This document shows, piece after piece, positions 15,794 through 25,065 of a DNA stretch of 64,000 nucleotides. The number at the start of each line of letters is the position of its first letter. Positions within the stretch are counted from its first letter, which is position 1. Position numbers and translations under genes: made by a program. A model generated the notes under the pieces. The model had not been told where the DNA came from. It was given only the letters and a program-made list of their open reading frames with translations, and did not search any database. The stretch is from Lentzea sp. NEAU-D7 (GTDB lineage Bacteria; Actinomycetota; Actinomycetes; Mycobacteriales; Pseudonocardiaceae), in assembly GCF_026242055.1 (NCBI RefSeq), contig NZ_JAPJDL010000011.1:62001-126000 (forward strand), given 5' to 3'.

Positions 15794-16957
15794 GTGTTGT
15801 CACCAGGACCAGGGAAGCCCGGACTCGAGGAAACGGCCGCTCGGACCGGGGTCGCGACGCGGATGGCGGAGGCGGCCGGTGCCTGGCTCGACTCCCTAGA
15901 CCCCGGTCAGCGCGAGGTGGCGGTCGGACCGCCACCTGCCGCCGGCGGTGAGTCCGAAGTGGAACGCACCCGGTGGTACTACACGCCCACCGACCACGGC
16001 GGCCTGACCTTCCACGAACAGCGCCCGGCCCAGCACCGGTCGGTCATGCGACTGGTCGCGAGTGGACTGTCCGAAGCCGGCTACACCACCGTTGCCACCG
16101 TCCTCGGCCTGGAGAACGTCCTCGACCGCGTCGAGGGCTTCTCGGTGAACTGGGGGAGGGAGCGCACCCGCGATCCCGGCGAGTACTACCTGCGCGTCTT
16201 CGGTGAGCCCGGTGGACCGCGGCCGTGGGGGTGGCGCTTCGGCGGCCACCACGTCTCCCTCAACTACCTCGTGGTGGACGGGCGGATCGCCGCGTCCACC
16301 CCGAACTTCCTGGGTGCCGATCCAGCTGCGGCACCGCTGCTGGGCGGTGCGGCGCTGCGTCCGCTGGGGGTCGCGGAAGACCTGGCAGGGGAACTGGTCC
16401 GGTCCCTGCACCCCGAGCTGGCCGCCCGCGCGGTGCTGCTGCCCCGCCCGCCGAACGACGTCGTGGCGGGCAACAGCGCCAGGGTCGAGGACCGCGTGGT
16501 GAAGCGCGCCGAGCTGTGGCGTCCCGGGCACCACGTCCCCGACCGCGCCGAGCAGCCGGTCACCGGCCTCGACGGCGCCGACCGGAGTGCGCTGGCCATC
16601 ACCCCGGCTCCCAGGGGCGTTGCGGGCAGCGAGCTCAACGCCGCGCAGCGGGAGCTGCTCCGCGGCCTGCTGGGCACCTACCTCGACCGTGCTCCCGAGG
16701 GGGTGTCCCCGCTGCCCCGTTACGACGATCCGGCGGCGCTGGACGCCGTGCACCTCGCCTGGGCCGGCTCCACCACGGCGGGCGAACCGCACTACTACCG
16801 GCTGCAAGGCCCCCGGTTGCTCATCGAGTGGACGAACGTCCACCGCGGTGCCAACCACGCGCACGCCGTGTGGCGGGACCCGGAGACCGACTTCGGCGGC
16901 GATGTGCTGGCCGACCACCACGCCGCGCACCACCAAGCCACCACGTACCGCTCTTGA
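15794..16957 (+). CDS. DUF3500 family protein
   Basis: A 387-aa protein without signal peptide or membrane segments. Histidine-rich conserved-looking blocks (FGGHHVSLNYLVVDG at about 155-170; LLIEWTNVHRGANHAHAVWR and DVLADHHAAHH near the C-terminus) are typical of DUF3500 and suggest a metal-binding or redox active site, but no reaction is established. GTG 15794 is taken as start; TTG 15797 is equally well placed behind GAGGAG. It heads a five-gene operon with GGT, DUF1275, MFS and flavin monooxygenase genes. Confidence 0.8.
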   Translation: MLSPGPGKPGLEETAARTGVATRMAEAAGAWLDSLDPGQREVAVGPPPAAGGESEVERTRWYYTPTDHGGLTFHEQRPAQHRSVMRLVASGLSEAGYTTVATVLGLENVLDRVEGFSVNWGRERTRDPGEYYLRVFGEPGGPRPWGWRFGGHHVSLNYLVVDGRIAASTPNFLGADPAAAPLLGGAALRPLGVAEDLAGELVRSLHPELAARAVLLPRPPNDVVAGNSARVEDRVVKRAELWRPGHHVPDRAEQPVTGLDGADRSALAITPAPRGVAGSELNAAQRELLRGLLGTYLDRAPEGVSPLPRYDDPAALDAVHLAWAGSTTAGEPHYYRLQGPRLLIEWTNVHRGANHAHAVWRDPETDFGGDVLADHHAAHHQATTYRS

Positions 16958-16973
16958 ACGGAGTCCGACGTCC

Positions 16974-18785
16974 ATGGCCGGTTCACCACCGCCACCGATC
17001 GACGCCCTGCCCCGCACAACGCGTCCCACGCTCCGCGGATCCTTCGGCATGTGCGCGTCGACGCACTGGCTCGCCTCCGCGACCGCCCAGTCCGTCCTGG
17101 AGCGCGGTGGCAACGCGTTCGACGCGGCCACGGCGGGCGCCTTCGTGCTGCACGTGGCCGAACCCCACCTGAACGGTCCGGGAGGTGACCTCGTCGCCGT
17201 CCTCGCGACCGCGGCGGACCCGTCCCCGCGCGTGCTGGCGGGTCAGGGCCACGCCCCGCGACGGGCCACGATCGACCACTTCCTGGCCGAGGGGCTCGAC
17301 CACGTCCCCGGCACCGGCGCGCTGGCCGCCGCCGTCCCCGGCGCCGTCGACTCGTGGCTGTGGCTGCTCGCCGAGCTCGGCACCTGGGAGCTCACCGACG
17401 TCCTCGCCTACGCGATCGACTACGCGGAGCGCGGCGTTCCGGTCGTGCCCCGGCTGGCGCACGTCCTGTCCACTGTGGAGGACCTCTTCCGCGACCACTG
17501 GCCGACGTCGTACGCGTTGTGGATGCCGGAAGGCAGCGTTCCGCAGCCGTACAGCACGCTGGTGAACCCGACCTACGCCCGGACGTTGCGCAGGCTGTGC
17601 GCCGCGGCCACCGGCGAGACGAGAACGGGCAGGATCCAGTCCGCCCGCGACACCTGGCGAACCGGGTTCGTGGCGGCGGAGGTGGCCGAGTTCGCGCAGG
17701 TGCCGCACCGGCACTCCTCCGGCCGCGACCACGCCGGGGTGATCACCGCGGCCGACTTCGCCGACTTCACCCCGTCGCTCGAACCCGCGGTGACCGCGGA
17801 GTTCCGCGGGACCACGGTGGCGAAGCCCGGTCTGTGGTCCCAAGGGCCCGTGCTGCTGCAGGCCCTCACCGTGCTCGACCACTTCGACGACGAGCAGATC
17901 GATCCGTCGACCGCCAGGGGGATCCACACGATCACCGAGGTCGTGAAGCTCGCCATGGCGGACCGGGAGGCGTACTACGGACAGCTGGACCCGGTGGACG
18001 CGGAGCCCGTGGTGCGCCGGCTGCTGTCCCGCCGCTACAGCGAGGAACGCGCCGCCCTCGTCGGTGAGGTCGCGTCGACCGAGTTCCGGCCCGGCGACAT
18101 CGGCGTCGCGCCGTACACACCCGCCCTGGTCACCCGGCGACCCGCCGACCTGGCCGACGGCGTCGGGGAACCCACCGTGCAGCAGACCGGGGAAACGCGG
18201 GGCGACACCTGCCACATCGACGTCGTCGACCGCTGGGGGAACATCATCTCCGCCACCCCGTCGGGAGGCTGGCTCCAGTCGTCCCCCGCGGTGCCGGGAC
18301 TCGGTTTCGCACTGGGCACGCGGCTCCAGATGACCTGGCTCGACCCCGCCGCCCCGGCACGCCTGGCGCCGGGACGACGACCTCGCACGACGCTGAGCCC
18401 GACCCTGCTGCTGCGCGACGGCAGACCGGTGGCGGCGCTGGGCACCCCGGGAGGTGACCAGCAGGACCAGTGGCAGCTGCCGTACCTGCTGCGCACGCTC
18501 GTGTTCGGCCTCGACCCGCAGGAGGCGATCGACGCGCCCACGTTCCACACCACCGCGGTGGTCAGCTCGTTCTGGCCGCGGACCTGGACGCCGGGCGGGC
18601 TGGTGGTCGAGGAACGAGCGGGTGAGGCGGTGGTCGCCGAATTGGTCGCCCGCGGCCACGACGTCACCGTCTCCGGACCGTGGAGCCAGGGCCGGTTGTC
18701 GGTCGTCACCCGTGATCCGGACACCGGTGTCCTGCGCGCGGCGGCGAACCCGCGTGGCGCCCAGGGTTACGCGGTGGGGCGATGA
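16974..18785 (+). CDS. gamma-glutamyltransferase family protein
   Basis: A 603-aa Ntn-hydrolase of the GGT family. The N-terminal region has ASATAQSVLERGGNAFDAAT and HLNGPGGD. The autoprocessing/nucleophile threonine is T412 in GDTCHIDVVDRWGNIISATP, and the C-terminal subunit has LAPGRRPRTTLSPTLLLRDG and GTPGGDQQDQ. No signal peptide is present, so it may act in the cytoplasm, unlike classical GGT. The family cleaves gamma-glutamyl amides or cephalosporin-type acyl groups. The start is the ATG with GGAG upstream, 16 bp after the DUF3500 stop. The stop overlaps the DUF1275 start (ATGA). Confidence 0.88.
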   Translation: MAGSPPPPIDALPRTTRPTLRGSFGMCASTHWLASATAQSVLERGGNAFDAATAGAFVLHVAEPHLNGPGGDLVAVLATAADPSPRVLAGQGHAPRRATIDHFLAEGLDHVPGTGALAAAVPGAVDSWLWLLAELGTWELTDVLAYAIDYAERGVPVVPRLAHVLSTVEDLFRDHWPTSYALWMPEGSVPQPYSTLVNPTYARTLRRLCAAATGETRTGRIQSARDTWRTGFVAAEVAEFAQVPHRHSSGRDHAGVITAADFADFTPSLEPAVTAEFRGTTVAKPGLWSQGPVLLQALTVLDHFDDEQIDPSTARGIHTITEVVKLAMADREAYYGQLDPVDAEPVVRRLLSRRYSEERAALVGEVASTEFRPGDIGVAPYTPALVTRRPADLADGVGEPTVQQTGETRGDTCHIDVVDRWGNIISATPSGGWLQSSPAVPGLGFALGTRLQMTWLDPAAPARLAPGRRPRTTLSPTLLLRDGRPVAALGTPGGDQQDQWQLPYLLRTLVFGLDPQEAIDAPTFHTTAVVSSFWPRTWTPGGLVVEERAGEAVVAELVARGHDVTVSGPWSQGRLSVVTRDPDTGVLRAAANPRGAQGYAVGR

Positions 18786-19540
18786 CGGGCTCCGCGACCC
18801 GCACCGCGCGCCGGCTCGTGCGGTGGCAGGTGACCCCGGTGCACCTGATGCTCGCGCTCACCTTCACGACCGGTGTCGTCGACGCCGTCGGGTACCTGCG
18901 CCTGGACCAGGTGTTCGCGGGCAACATGACGGGCAACGTGGTCATCCTCGGGATGGCGGCGGTGGGAGATACGGGGCTGCCGGTGCTCGGTCCGGCCGTG
19001 GCGCTCGTGTCCTTCCTCGCCGGCGCGGCCGCAGCCGGACGGGCGCTGCGGACCGCCGCCCCCGGTTGGAGCCGCCTGCACACCGCGTTGCTGGGCGGCG
19101 TCGACCTGCTGCTGGCCGCCACGGCGCTCGGCGTGGCTGTCATCGGGACCGGCGCCGCCGCGACCCGTGCGGTGCTCGCGGCGGCGCTCGCGCTGGCCAT
19201 GGGAGTGCAGGCGGCGACGGCCCGCCACCTGGCGGTCAAGGACGTGACCACCGTCGTCGTCACCTCCACGCTGACCGGACTCGCGGCGGACTCCCGGCTG
19301 GGAGCCGGCCGCCGCCAGGGGGCGAAGCGGCGGGTCGCGGTCGTCGCCCTCCTCGTCGTCGGAGCGGTCGCCGGTGCGGCGTTGTGCCAGGCGCACGCGG
19401 GCATCGCGGTGGCGGCAGCGGCGGTGGTCGTACTGGTGGTGAGCGGTCTGGGCCACGCGTCCGTCCGTTCCGCCGACGACAGCACCACGCGCACGGCAGG
19501 CGTTTCACACACCAGGAACCGACCAGAAGGACCGTCATGA
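18782..19540 (+). CDS. DUF1275 (YoaK family) membrane protein
   Basis: A 252-aa membrane protein with six to seven hydrophobic segments and the YoaK signatures FTTGVVDAVGYLRLDQVF and NMTGNVV, plus VTTVVVTSTLTGLA. YoaK-type proteins are of unknown function; some are proposed small-molecule transporters. Both ends are coupled by ATGA overlaps to the GGT and MFS genes, so it belongs to the same functional unit, perhaps as an auxiliary transport component. Confidence 0.85.
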   Translation: MTGSATRTARRLVRWQVTPVHLMLALTFTTGVVDAVGYLRLDQVFAGNMTGNVVILGMAAVGDTGLPVLGPAVALVSFLAGAAAAGRALRTAAPGWSRLHTALLGGVDLLLAATALGVAVIGTGAAATRAVLAAALALAMGVQAATARHLAVKDVTTVVVTSTLTGLAADSRLGAGRRQGAKRRVAVVALLVVGAVAGAALCQAHAGIAVAAAAVVVLVVSGLGHASVRSADDSTTRTAGVSHTRNRPEGPS

Positions 19541-20934
19541 CCGCAGCTGCGTCACCTCCGGTGACCATGGGCAAGCCCGCTCTCGTAGCGCTCAGCGTGC
19601 TGGCGCTCGCCACCGGCGCCCTCGAGTCGGTGGTGACGCCGACCCTCCCGCTCCTGCAACGCGAGCTCGGCATGAGCCCCGCCGAAGGGGCGCTGCTCAG
19701 CATCGTGCTCCTCATCACCGGCGCGCTCATCACCCCGATCGCCGGCAAGCTCGGTGACCGCTACGGCGGGAAACCGGTCCTGATCAAGCTGATGTCCGTG
19801 GTGAGCGTCGGTGGCCTGGTGTCGGCCCTCGCCCCGAACCTGCCCGTGCTGCTGTTCGGCCAGGTGCTGCAGGGCGCGATGGTGGGTGCGCTGCCCCTGT
19901 CGTTCATCCTCGTGCGCAAGCACCTGCCCGTCGGCGGTGCGAAGGTCGCCATCGGGTGGGTCAGCGGGCTCTTCGTCGGCGGCGGGATGGTGGGAACGCT
20001 GACCGCCGGTCCCGTGGCCGAGCAGCTGTCCCGACACTGGATGTTCGCGCTGCCCACGATCGCAGTGATCGCGTCGACCATGGCGATGAACCGGCTGATG
20101 CCGCACGATTCCCCCGGCCGCTCCGAAGGCGCCGGGATCGACTGGCCCGGCTTCGCCCTCCTGAGCGCAACGCTGGTCACGCTCATGGGCGTGCTCGCGG
20201 TGGCACCCGACATCGCCTCGAAGCCGCTCGTGCTCGTCGGCCTCGTCGTGCTGCTGGCGGCGTTCGCAACCGGATGGGTGGCCGTCGAACGCCGTGCGGC
20301 CGCGCCCATGGTCGACCTGCGCATGCTGGCCCAGCCCGCCGTGTGGAAGTCGTGCCTGCTGACGTTCGTCATCTGCCTCGGCACCGCGGGCGCGGTTTAC
20401 CTGGTCCCACAGCTCTTCGCCGTCTCGGGCGACGGCTACGGCTTCGGTGCCAATGCCACCCAGATCGGGTTCTACCTCCTGCCGGGAGCCGTGGCCGCGT
20501 CACTGGCCGGCCCGCTCGGCGGGATGGGGGCGCGCCGGTTCGGCTCGCGTGCCGTGGTCACCGCCGGCGCCGTCATGATGGCCGTGGCCCTGCTCGCCCT
20601 GGCCGCCGTGCACACCGAGGTCTGGCACCTCGTCGTCGCCAAGGCGCTGATCGCGCTCGCCAACGGTCTGTGCGTCACGGCGATGGTCACCAGCACCGCC
20701 ACGTCCGTCGACCAGGGTGACACCGGCATCGCCACCGGCCTGGTCCTGGTGACGCGTGTGCTCGGCTTCGCGGTGGGTGTGCAGGTCAGCGGCGCCGTCC
20801 TCACCGCGGGAATCCCCGCAGGTTCCGAAGTCCCCGCCGAATCGGCCTTCGTCATCGGCCTCGTCATCGCCGGCGCCGTCACCGCGCTGGCCCTGCTGAT
20901 CACCCGCACCATGCGCAAAGGAGTCACGCAATGA
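19537..20934 (+). CDS. MFS transporter
   Basis: A 465-aa major facilitator protein with about 14 membrane helices and a motif A-like loop (GKLGDRYGGKPV) after TM2. The start ATG overlaps the DUF1275 stop, with AGAAGGA 6 nt upstream. The helix count suggests a DHA2-like exporter, but it could import the compound handled by the operon. The next gene starts by ATGA overlap. Confidence 0.88.
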   Translation: MTAAASPPVTMGKPALVALSVLALATGALESVVTPTLPLLQRELGMSPAEGALLSIVLLITGALITPIAGKLGDRYGGKPVLIKLMSVVSVGGLVSALAPNLPVLLFGQVLQGAMVGALPLSFILVRKHLPVGGAKVAIGWVSGLFVGGGMVGTLTAGPVAEQLSRHWMFALPTIAVIASTMAMNRLMPHDSPGRSEGAGIDWPGFALLSATLVTLMGVLAVAPDIASKPLVLVGLVVLLAAFATGWVAVERRAAAPMVDLRMLAQPAVWKSCLLTFVICLGTAGAVYLVPQLFAVSGDGYGFGANATQIGFYLLPGAVAASLAGPLGGMGARRFGSRAVVTAGAVMMAVALLALAAVHTEVWHLVVAKALIALANGLCVTAMVTSTATSVDQGDTGIATGLVLVTRVLGFAVGVQVSGAVLTAGIPAGSEVPAESAFVIGLVIAGAVTALALLITRTMRKGVTQ

Positions 20935-22148
20935 CCCGCACCGACCGAGCAGGCCTGTCCACCGCGCCGGGGCGCACGGTCCTGATCTCCGGGGCGAGCG
21001 TCGCGGGTCCGGTGCTCGCGTTCTGGCTGCACCGCTACGGGTACGAGGTGACGGTGGTCGAGAAGGCGAGCGCACCGCGCAGCGGTGGCTACCCCATCGA
21101 CATCCGCGGCACCGCGCTCGAGGTCATCCGGAGGATGGGAGTCCTCCCGCAGTTGCAGGACGCGCACATCGACCTGCGCCGGCTCACCTTCCTCCACGGC
21201 GACGGCAGCGAGGTGACCTCGCTGCACCCCCACGCCGTCACCGGCGGCGTGGAGGGACGCGACCTGGAGGTCCGGCGCGGCGACCTGACCGAGGCGCTCT
21301 ACGCGGCGGTCCGCGACGACGTGGAGTTCCTGTTCGACGACTCGATCCGCACCCTCGACCAGCACGACCACGGGGTCGACGTCCTCTTCCACGGTGGCGG
21401 CGCCCGCACGTTCGACCTGGTGCTCGGCGCTGACGGCACCCACTCGCAGACCCGCGAGATGCTCTTCGGCCCTGAGGAGCAGTTTCACCGCTACCTCGGC
21501 TACTGCTTCGCCGTGTTCACCATGCCCAACACCTTCGGGCTCTCCCACGAGACCGTCATGTGGAACACCCCTGGCAGGGCCGCGGCGCTGTACGCCGTCG
21601 GAGACGAGGACGAGGTGCACGCGTTCCTGAACTTCGCCCAGCCGGAACCGCCGTTCCACGCGTTCGGCGACCCGGCGGCCCAGCGCGACCTGCTCGCCGC
21701 GGTCTTCGCCGACGCAGGCTGGGAGGTCCCCGGCATGCTCGCCGCCGCACGCGACACGAGCGACCTGTTCTTCGACGCGGTCAGCCAGATCCGCATGCCC
21801 CACTGGTCGAACGGCAGGGTCGCACTGGCGGGCGATGCCGCGTACGCACCCTCGTTCCTCACCGGCCAGGGCACCAGCCTCGCGCTCGTCGGCGCCTACA
21901 TGCTCGCCGGATCCCTCGCCGGCCGCTCCCACAGCGAGGGCTTCGCCGCCTACGAGGAGAGCACCCGTGAGTTCGTGACCATGAACCAGGACCTGGTCGG
22001 CCGGGGCAGCGCCACGCTCTTCCCGGTCACCGCCGAAGCGTTGCAGCAGCGCAACGACAGGCTGCGCAGCCTCACCGCCATGCCGGCCAGGGAGGGACGA
22101 CCGGCCCACTCGGCACTCACCCTGCCCGAGTTCGCGCTCACGACCTGA
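20931..22148 (+). CDS. FAD-dependent monooxygenase (PHBH/TetX-like)
   Basis: A 405-aa group A flavoprotein monooxygenase. The N-terminal FAD loop is VLISGASVAGPVLAFWLHRY (a GxSxxG variant of GxGxxG), the DG motif is LVLGADGTHSQTRE and the GD motif is GRVALAGDAAYAPSFLTGQG. Such enzymes hydroxylate aromatic or polycyclic substrates with NAD(P)H and O2, and some inactivate tetracyclines. It is the last gene of the coupled DUF3500-GGT-DUF1275-MFS operon. A weak hairpin lies at 22228-22244. Confidence 0.9.
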   Translation: MTRTDRAGLSTAPGRTVLISGASVAGPVLAFWLHRYGYEVTVVEKASAPRSGGYPIDIRGTALEVIRRMGVLPQLQDAHIDLRRLTFLHGDGSEVTSLHPHAVTGGVEGRDLEVRRGDLTEALYAAVRDDVEFLFDDSIRTLDQHDHGVDVLFHGGGARTFDLVLGADGTHSQTREMLFGPEEQFHRYLGYCFAVFTMPNTFGLSHETVMWNTPGRAAALYAVGDEDEVHAFLNFAQPEPPFHAFGDPAAQRDLLAAVFADAGWEVPGMLAAARDTSDLFFDAVSQIRMPHWSNGRVALAGDAAYAPSFLTGQGTSLALVGAYMLAGSLAGRSHSEGFAAYEESTREFVTMNQDLVGRGSATLFPVTAEALQQRNDRLRSLTAMPAREGRPAHSALTLPEFALTT

Positions 22149-22227
22149 GCCCGGCACGTGGTGTGGCTCCGAGAGTGGTGGCGTCGACGAAGATCCCGGC
22201 TCCGCCGGCGTTTCCGGCATCGCCCTG

Positions 22228-22244
22228 CGCGGATCAAGTCCGCG
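22228..22244 (+). terminator. weak stem-loop after the monooxygenase operon
   Basis: CGCGGA (22228-22233) and TCCGCG (22239-22244) pair around a 5-nt loop, 80 bp after the monooxygenase stop and just before the convergent LysR gene. There is no U tract. Confidence 0.3.
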
Positions 22245-22265
22245 GTTGCCGCCGTGGCGGTGTCG

Positions 22266-23153
22266 TCACGCCCTGACGGACTCCCGCACGAGGGTGCGCA
22301 GCCATCGGTGGGCCGGGTCGGCGTCGAGCCTGGCGTGCCAGAGCGAGGACACCGTCACCTCGGGCGTGGGGAACGGCAGCGCGAAGGAGTGCATGTCCTG
22401 GCTCAGGGGCGCGGCGTGGAGTTCGGCGACGGTGGCCACCAGGTCCGACGCCCTCGCAAGCGCCAGGGCTGCGCCGAAGCCGTCCACGACGGTGACGATG
22501 TCACGTCGCCGGCCGGTCGGGCGCAGGGCCTCGTCCACCAGGCCCTCCTCGGCGCCGCGCCGGGCGACGTGGACGTGCCGCGCGGAGGCGTAGCGCGCCA
22601 CGGTGATCTTCCCGGTGGTCAGCGGGTGCCCGGCGCGCACGACTCCGATGAACCGGTCGGTCAGCAGCGGCTCGCTGAGCACGTCCGGTGTCAGCGGCCG
22701 GTCGATCACGCCGGTCTCCAGGTCGACGTCGCCGGCGCGCAACGGGCCGGTGTTCTTCGTGGTCCTCCGCAGGAACCGCAGCCGCACGCCAGGCGCCTGC
22801 AGGCCGACTGCCGCGACCAAGCCGGGTCCGAACCGCTCGACGAACCCGTCGCCCACGCGCAAGGTGAACGTCCGGTCGAGCGTGGCCGGGTCCAGTTCCC
22901 CGACCGGCCGCAGGACTTCCTCCGCTTCCCGCACCAGGCGGTGCACGCGATCGCGCAACTCGATCGCGCGCGGGGTGGGCACGAGTCCGCGACCAGACCG
23001 CACCAGCAGCGGGTCGCCCGTGGCGCGGCGCAGGCGGGCGAGTGCGCGGCTCATCGCCGAAGGGCTCAGGGCAAGCCTTTCGCCGGCTCGGGTGACGCTG
23101 CCCTCCTCCAGCAGCACGTCGAGCGTCACCAGGAGGTTGAGGTCGCGGGGCAT
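22266..23153 (-). CDS. LysR family transcriptional regulator
   Basis: A 295-aa LysR protein starting at MPRDLNLLVTLDVLLEEGSV, with the HTH completed by RAGERLALSPSAMSRALARL. The effector domain spans about 90-295. DLNLL at the start and the SPSAMSRALARLR helix place it in the NodD/SyrM-like subgroup. It is divergent from the MFS gene at 23279 with a 125-bp spacer containing a strong inverted repeat, so this transporter is its likely target. Confidence 0.88.
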   Translation of the reverse strand: MPRDLNLLVTLDVLLEEGSVTRAGERLALSPSAMSRALARLRRATGDPLLVRSGRGLVPTPRAIELRDRVHRLVREAEEVLRPVGELDPATLDRTFTLRVGDGFVERFGPGLVAAVGLQAPGVRLRFLRRTTKNTGPLRAGDVDLETGVIDRPLTPDVLSEPLLTDRFIGVVRAGHPLTTGKITVARYASARHVHVARRGAEEGLVDEALRPTGRRRDIVTVVDGFGAALALARASDLVATVAELHAAPLSQDMHSFALPFPTPEVTVSSLWHARLDADPAHRWLRTLVRESVRA

Positions 23154-23243
23154 GCGAACAGAGTCCCACGTGACCTGGCGTCGCGTGCACAAATGCCTTT
23201 CCAACTTTGCGCCTTCCGCCAGATCAGGCACGAACCTAGCGTC

Positions 23244-23276
23244 GATGGCACCTCCCCGACTCACGAAGGTGCCATC
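23244..23276 (+). promoter_or_regulatory. perfect 10-bp inverted repeat covering the ribosome-binding site of the MFS gene
   Basis: GATGGCACCT (23244-23253) and AGGTGCCATC (23267-23276) are perfectly complementary around a 13-nt spacer. The right arm contains the AAGGTG Shine-Dalgarno of the TTG-start gene at 23279. In RNA the stem would hide the ribosome-binding site; in DNA it could be an operator. Confidence 0.5.
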
Positions 23277-23278
23277 CC

Positions 23279-24664
23279 TTGAAATCACTGCAAGAGAAGA
23301 AACAACCGGCTCTCACGTGGTCGCTGACCGCCTTGTCGCTGTCAATGTTGTTGCCGTCGCTGAGCACCAGCATCGCCAACGTCGGCCTGCCGAGCATCGC
23401 CACTGCGGTCGACGCGCCGTTCGGCGCCGTCCAGTGGGTCGTGATCGCCTACCTGCTGGCCACCACGACGCTGATCGTCGGCGCCGGACGGCTGGGCGAC
23501 ACCATGGGCCGCCGCCGCGTCCTGCTCGGTGGCATCGTCGTGTTCACCGCCGCCACGCTGCTGTGCGGCCTAGCCCCGAACCTGCCGTTGCTGATCGCCG
23601 CCCGGGCGGTTCAGGGAGCGGGTGCCGCGTGCATGATGGCGCTGACCATGGCGATGTCGGCCGACGCCATGCCCGAGGGGCGCACCGGCGCGGCAATGGG
23701 CCTGCTGGGAACCACGTCCGCGGTCGGAACCGCGTCGGGGCCGGCACTGGGCGGCGTCCTCGTCGAGGCCTTCGGGTGGCGTGCGATCTTCCTCGTCGTC
23801 GTGCCGCTGGGTGTCCTCGCCTTCGCTCTCACCCGTCACGCCCTGCCCGGATCCCTGCCGTCGTCCAGCAAGTCCCGCTTCGACGCCACAGGCACCGCAC
23901 TGCTGGCGATCGCCCTGGGCGCCTACGCGATGGCCGTGACCGTCGGAAACGCTTCTCTCACAGTCGGACTGCTCGTCACCGCGGCGGCCGTTCTCGTGGC
24001 GTTCGTGCTCATCGAGCGCCGAGTCGCGGTCCCGTTGGTCGATGTCGCGATGGTCCGTGACCCGCTCCTGGCCGCGAGCCTGATCACCAGTGCGCTCGTG
24101 TCGACCATCGTCATGACGACCCTGGTGGTGGGCCCCTTCCACTTGGCGGGCACGCTCGACCTGGCACCGGCCCTCGTCGGCCTGGTGATGTCGGCCGGCC
24201 CTGCGGTGTCCGCTCTCACCGGTGTCCCGGCCGGGCGTGCCGCGGACCGCTTCGGCACCGGAGCGGTGGTCGTGGCAGGACTCGGCGGTGTCCTTTGCGG
24301 CACGGTGGCGTTGTTCGTGATGCCCGCGGGAGCTGGTGTTCTGGGTTACCTCCTCCCACTGGTCACCACGACCTCCGGCTACGCGTTGTTCCAAGCGGGC
24401 AACAACACGGCAGTCATGGGACACGTGCCCGCTCACGAGCGGGGCGTGGTGTCCGGCATGCTGAACCTGTCGCGGAACCTGGGCCTCATCACCGGGGCCT
24501 CGGTCATGGGAGCGGTGTTCGCCTTCGCCGCCGGCACAACAGATGTCACCGCGGCGACACCGCTCGAGGTGGCCCGCGCGACGCACTGGACCTTCGGTGT
24601 CGCCGCGATGCTCGCCGTCCTGGGGCTCGGAGTGACCCTCGGCGCGCGACGTCACACGCGCTAG
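23279..24664 (+). CDS. DHA2 family MFS transporter
   Basis: A 461-aa transporter with about 14 TM helices starting at TTG 23279, 7-9 nt after GAAGGTG. After TM2 it has GRLGDTMGRRRV (motif A) and later GPALGGVLVEAFGWRAIF (motif C-like), both typical of drug:H+ antiporters of the EmrB/QacA type. It is divergent from a LysR gene. The start region is embedded in an inverted repeat that may control translation. Confidence 0.9.
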   Translation: MKSLQEKKQPALTWSLTALSLSMLLPSLSTSIANVGLPSIATAVDAPFGAVQWVVIAYLLATTTLIVGAGRLGDTMGRRRVLLGGIVVFTAATLLCGLAPNLPLLIAARAVQGAGAACMMALTMAMSADAMPEGRTGAAMGLLGTTSAVGTASGPALGGVLVEAFGWRAIFLVVVPLGVLAFALTRHALPGSLPSSSKSRFDATGTALLAIALGAYAMAVTVGNASLTVGLLVTAAAVLVAFVLIERRVAVPLVDVAMVRDPLLAASLITSALVSTIVMTTLVVGPFHLAGTLDLAPALVGLVMSAGPAVSALTGVPAGRAADRFGTGAVVVAGLGGVLCGTVALFVMPAGAGVLGYLLPLVTTTSGYALFQAGNNTAVMGHVPAHERGVVSGMLNLSRNLGLITGASVMGAVFAFAAGTTDVTAATPLEVARATHWTFGVAAMLAVLGLGVTLGARRHTR

Positions 24665-24740
24665 GCGTTCATCTGCCGAGACACCCGACACTCCACATCG
24701 GACTGCAGTTCGACCGTGCTAGTCGGTGTGCGCGGCATGC

Positions 24741-24968
24741 TCAGCCCGGGATGTCACGCGGGTCGCGGCTCCGCGGGTAGGTGTTCTTCTCGCCGATCGT
24801 GCCGTCCAGGTTGCGGATGACGTGCTCCACGCCGCGGTCGACAGCCATCTCGCGGCCCCTGGCGACTGCTTCGTCCTTGGTGTCGTGGGTACTGGACGCC
24901 TGGGAGTTGCCTTCGACCTTGTTCTTCCACGTTCCGTTCTCGTGGTACGTCTCGACGTCACCCTGCAT
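24741..24968 (-). CDS. DUF2188 domain protein
   Basis: A 75-aa protein with the DUF2188 pattern: tyrosine/tryptophan-containing first strand (TYHENGTWKNKVEGN), SSTHDTKDEAVARGREMA, then VIRNLDGTIGEKNTYP and the terminal DPRDIPG. The family is small, basic/acidic mixed and of unknown function, common in bacteria and phages. GAGGAGACC precedes the ATG. It lies in a stretch of small and broken genes between two large blocks. Confidence 0.85.
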   Translation of the reverse strand: MQGDVETYHENGTWKNKVEGNSQASSTHDTKDEAVARGREMAVDRGVEHVIRNLDGTIGEKNTYPRSRDPRDIPG

Positions 24969-25065
24969 CGCGGTCTCCTCAATCCGTCAGGTTTCTTCAG
25001 GGGTGCCCAGATCGACGATCTCCGACACCGGGATCGAACACGACGCAGTCGAGAGGTCGAATATC

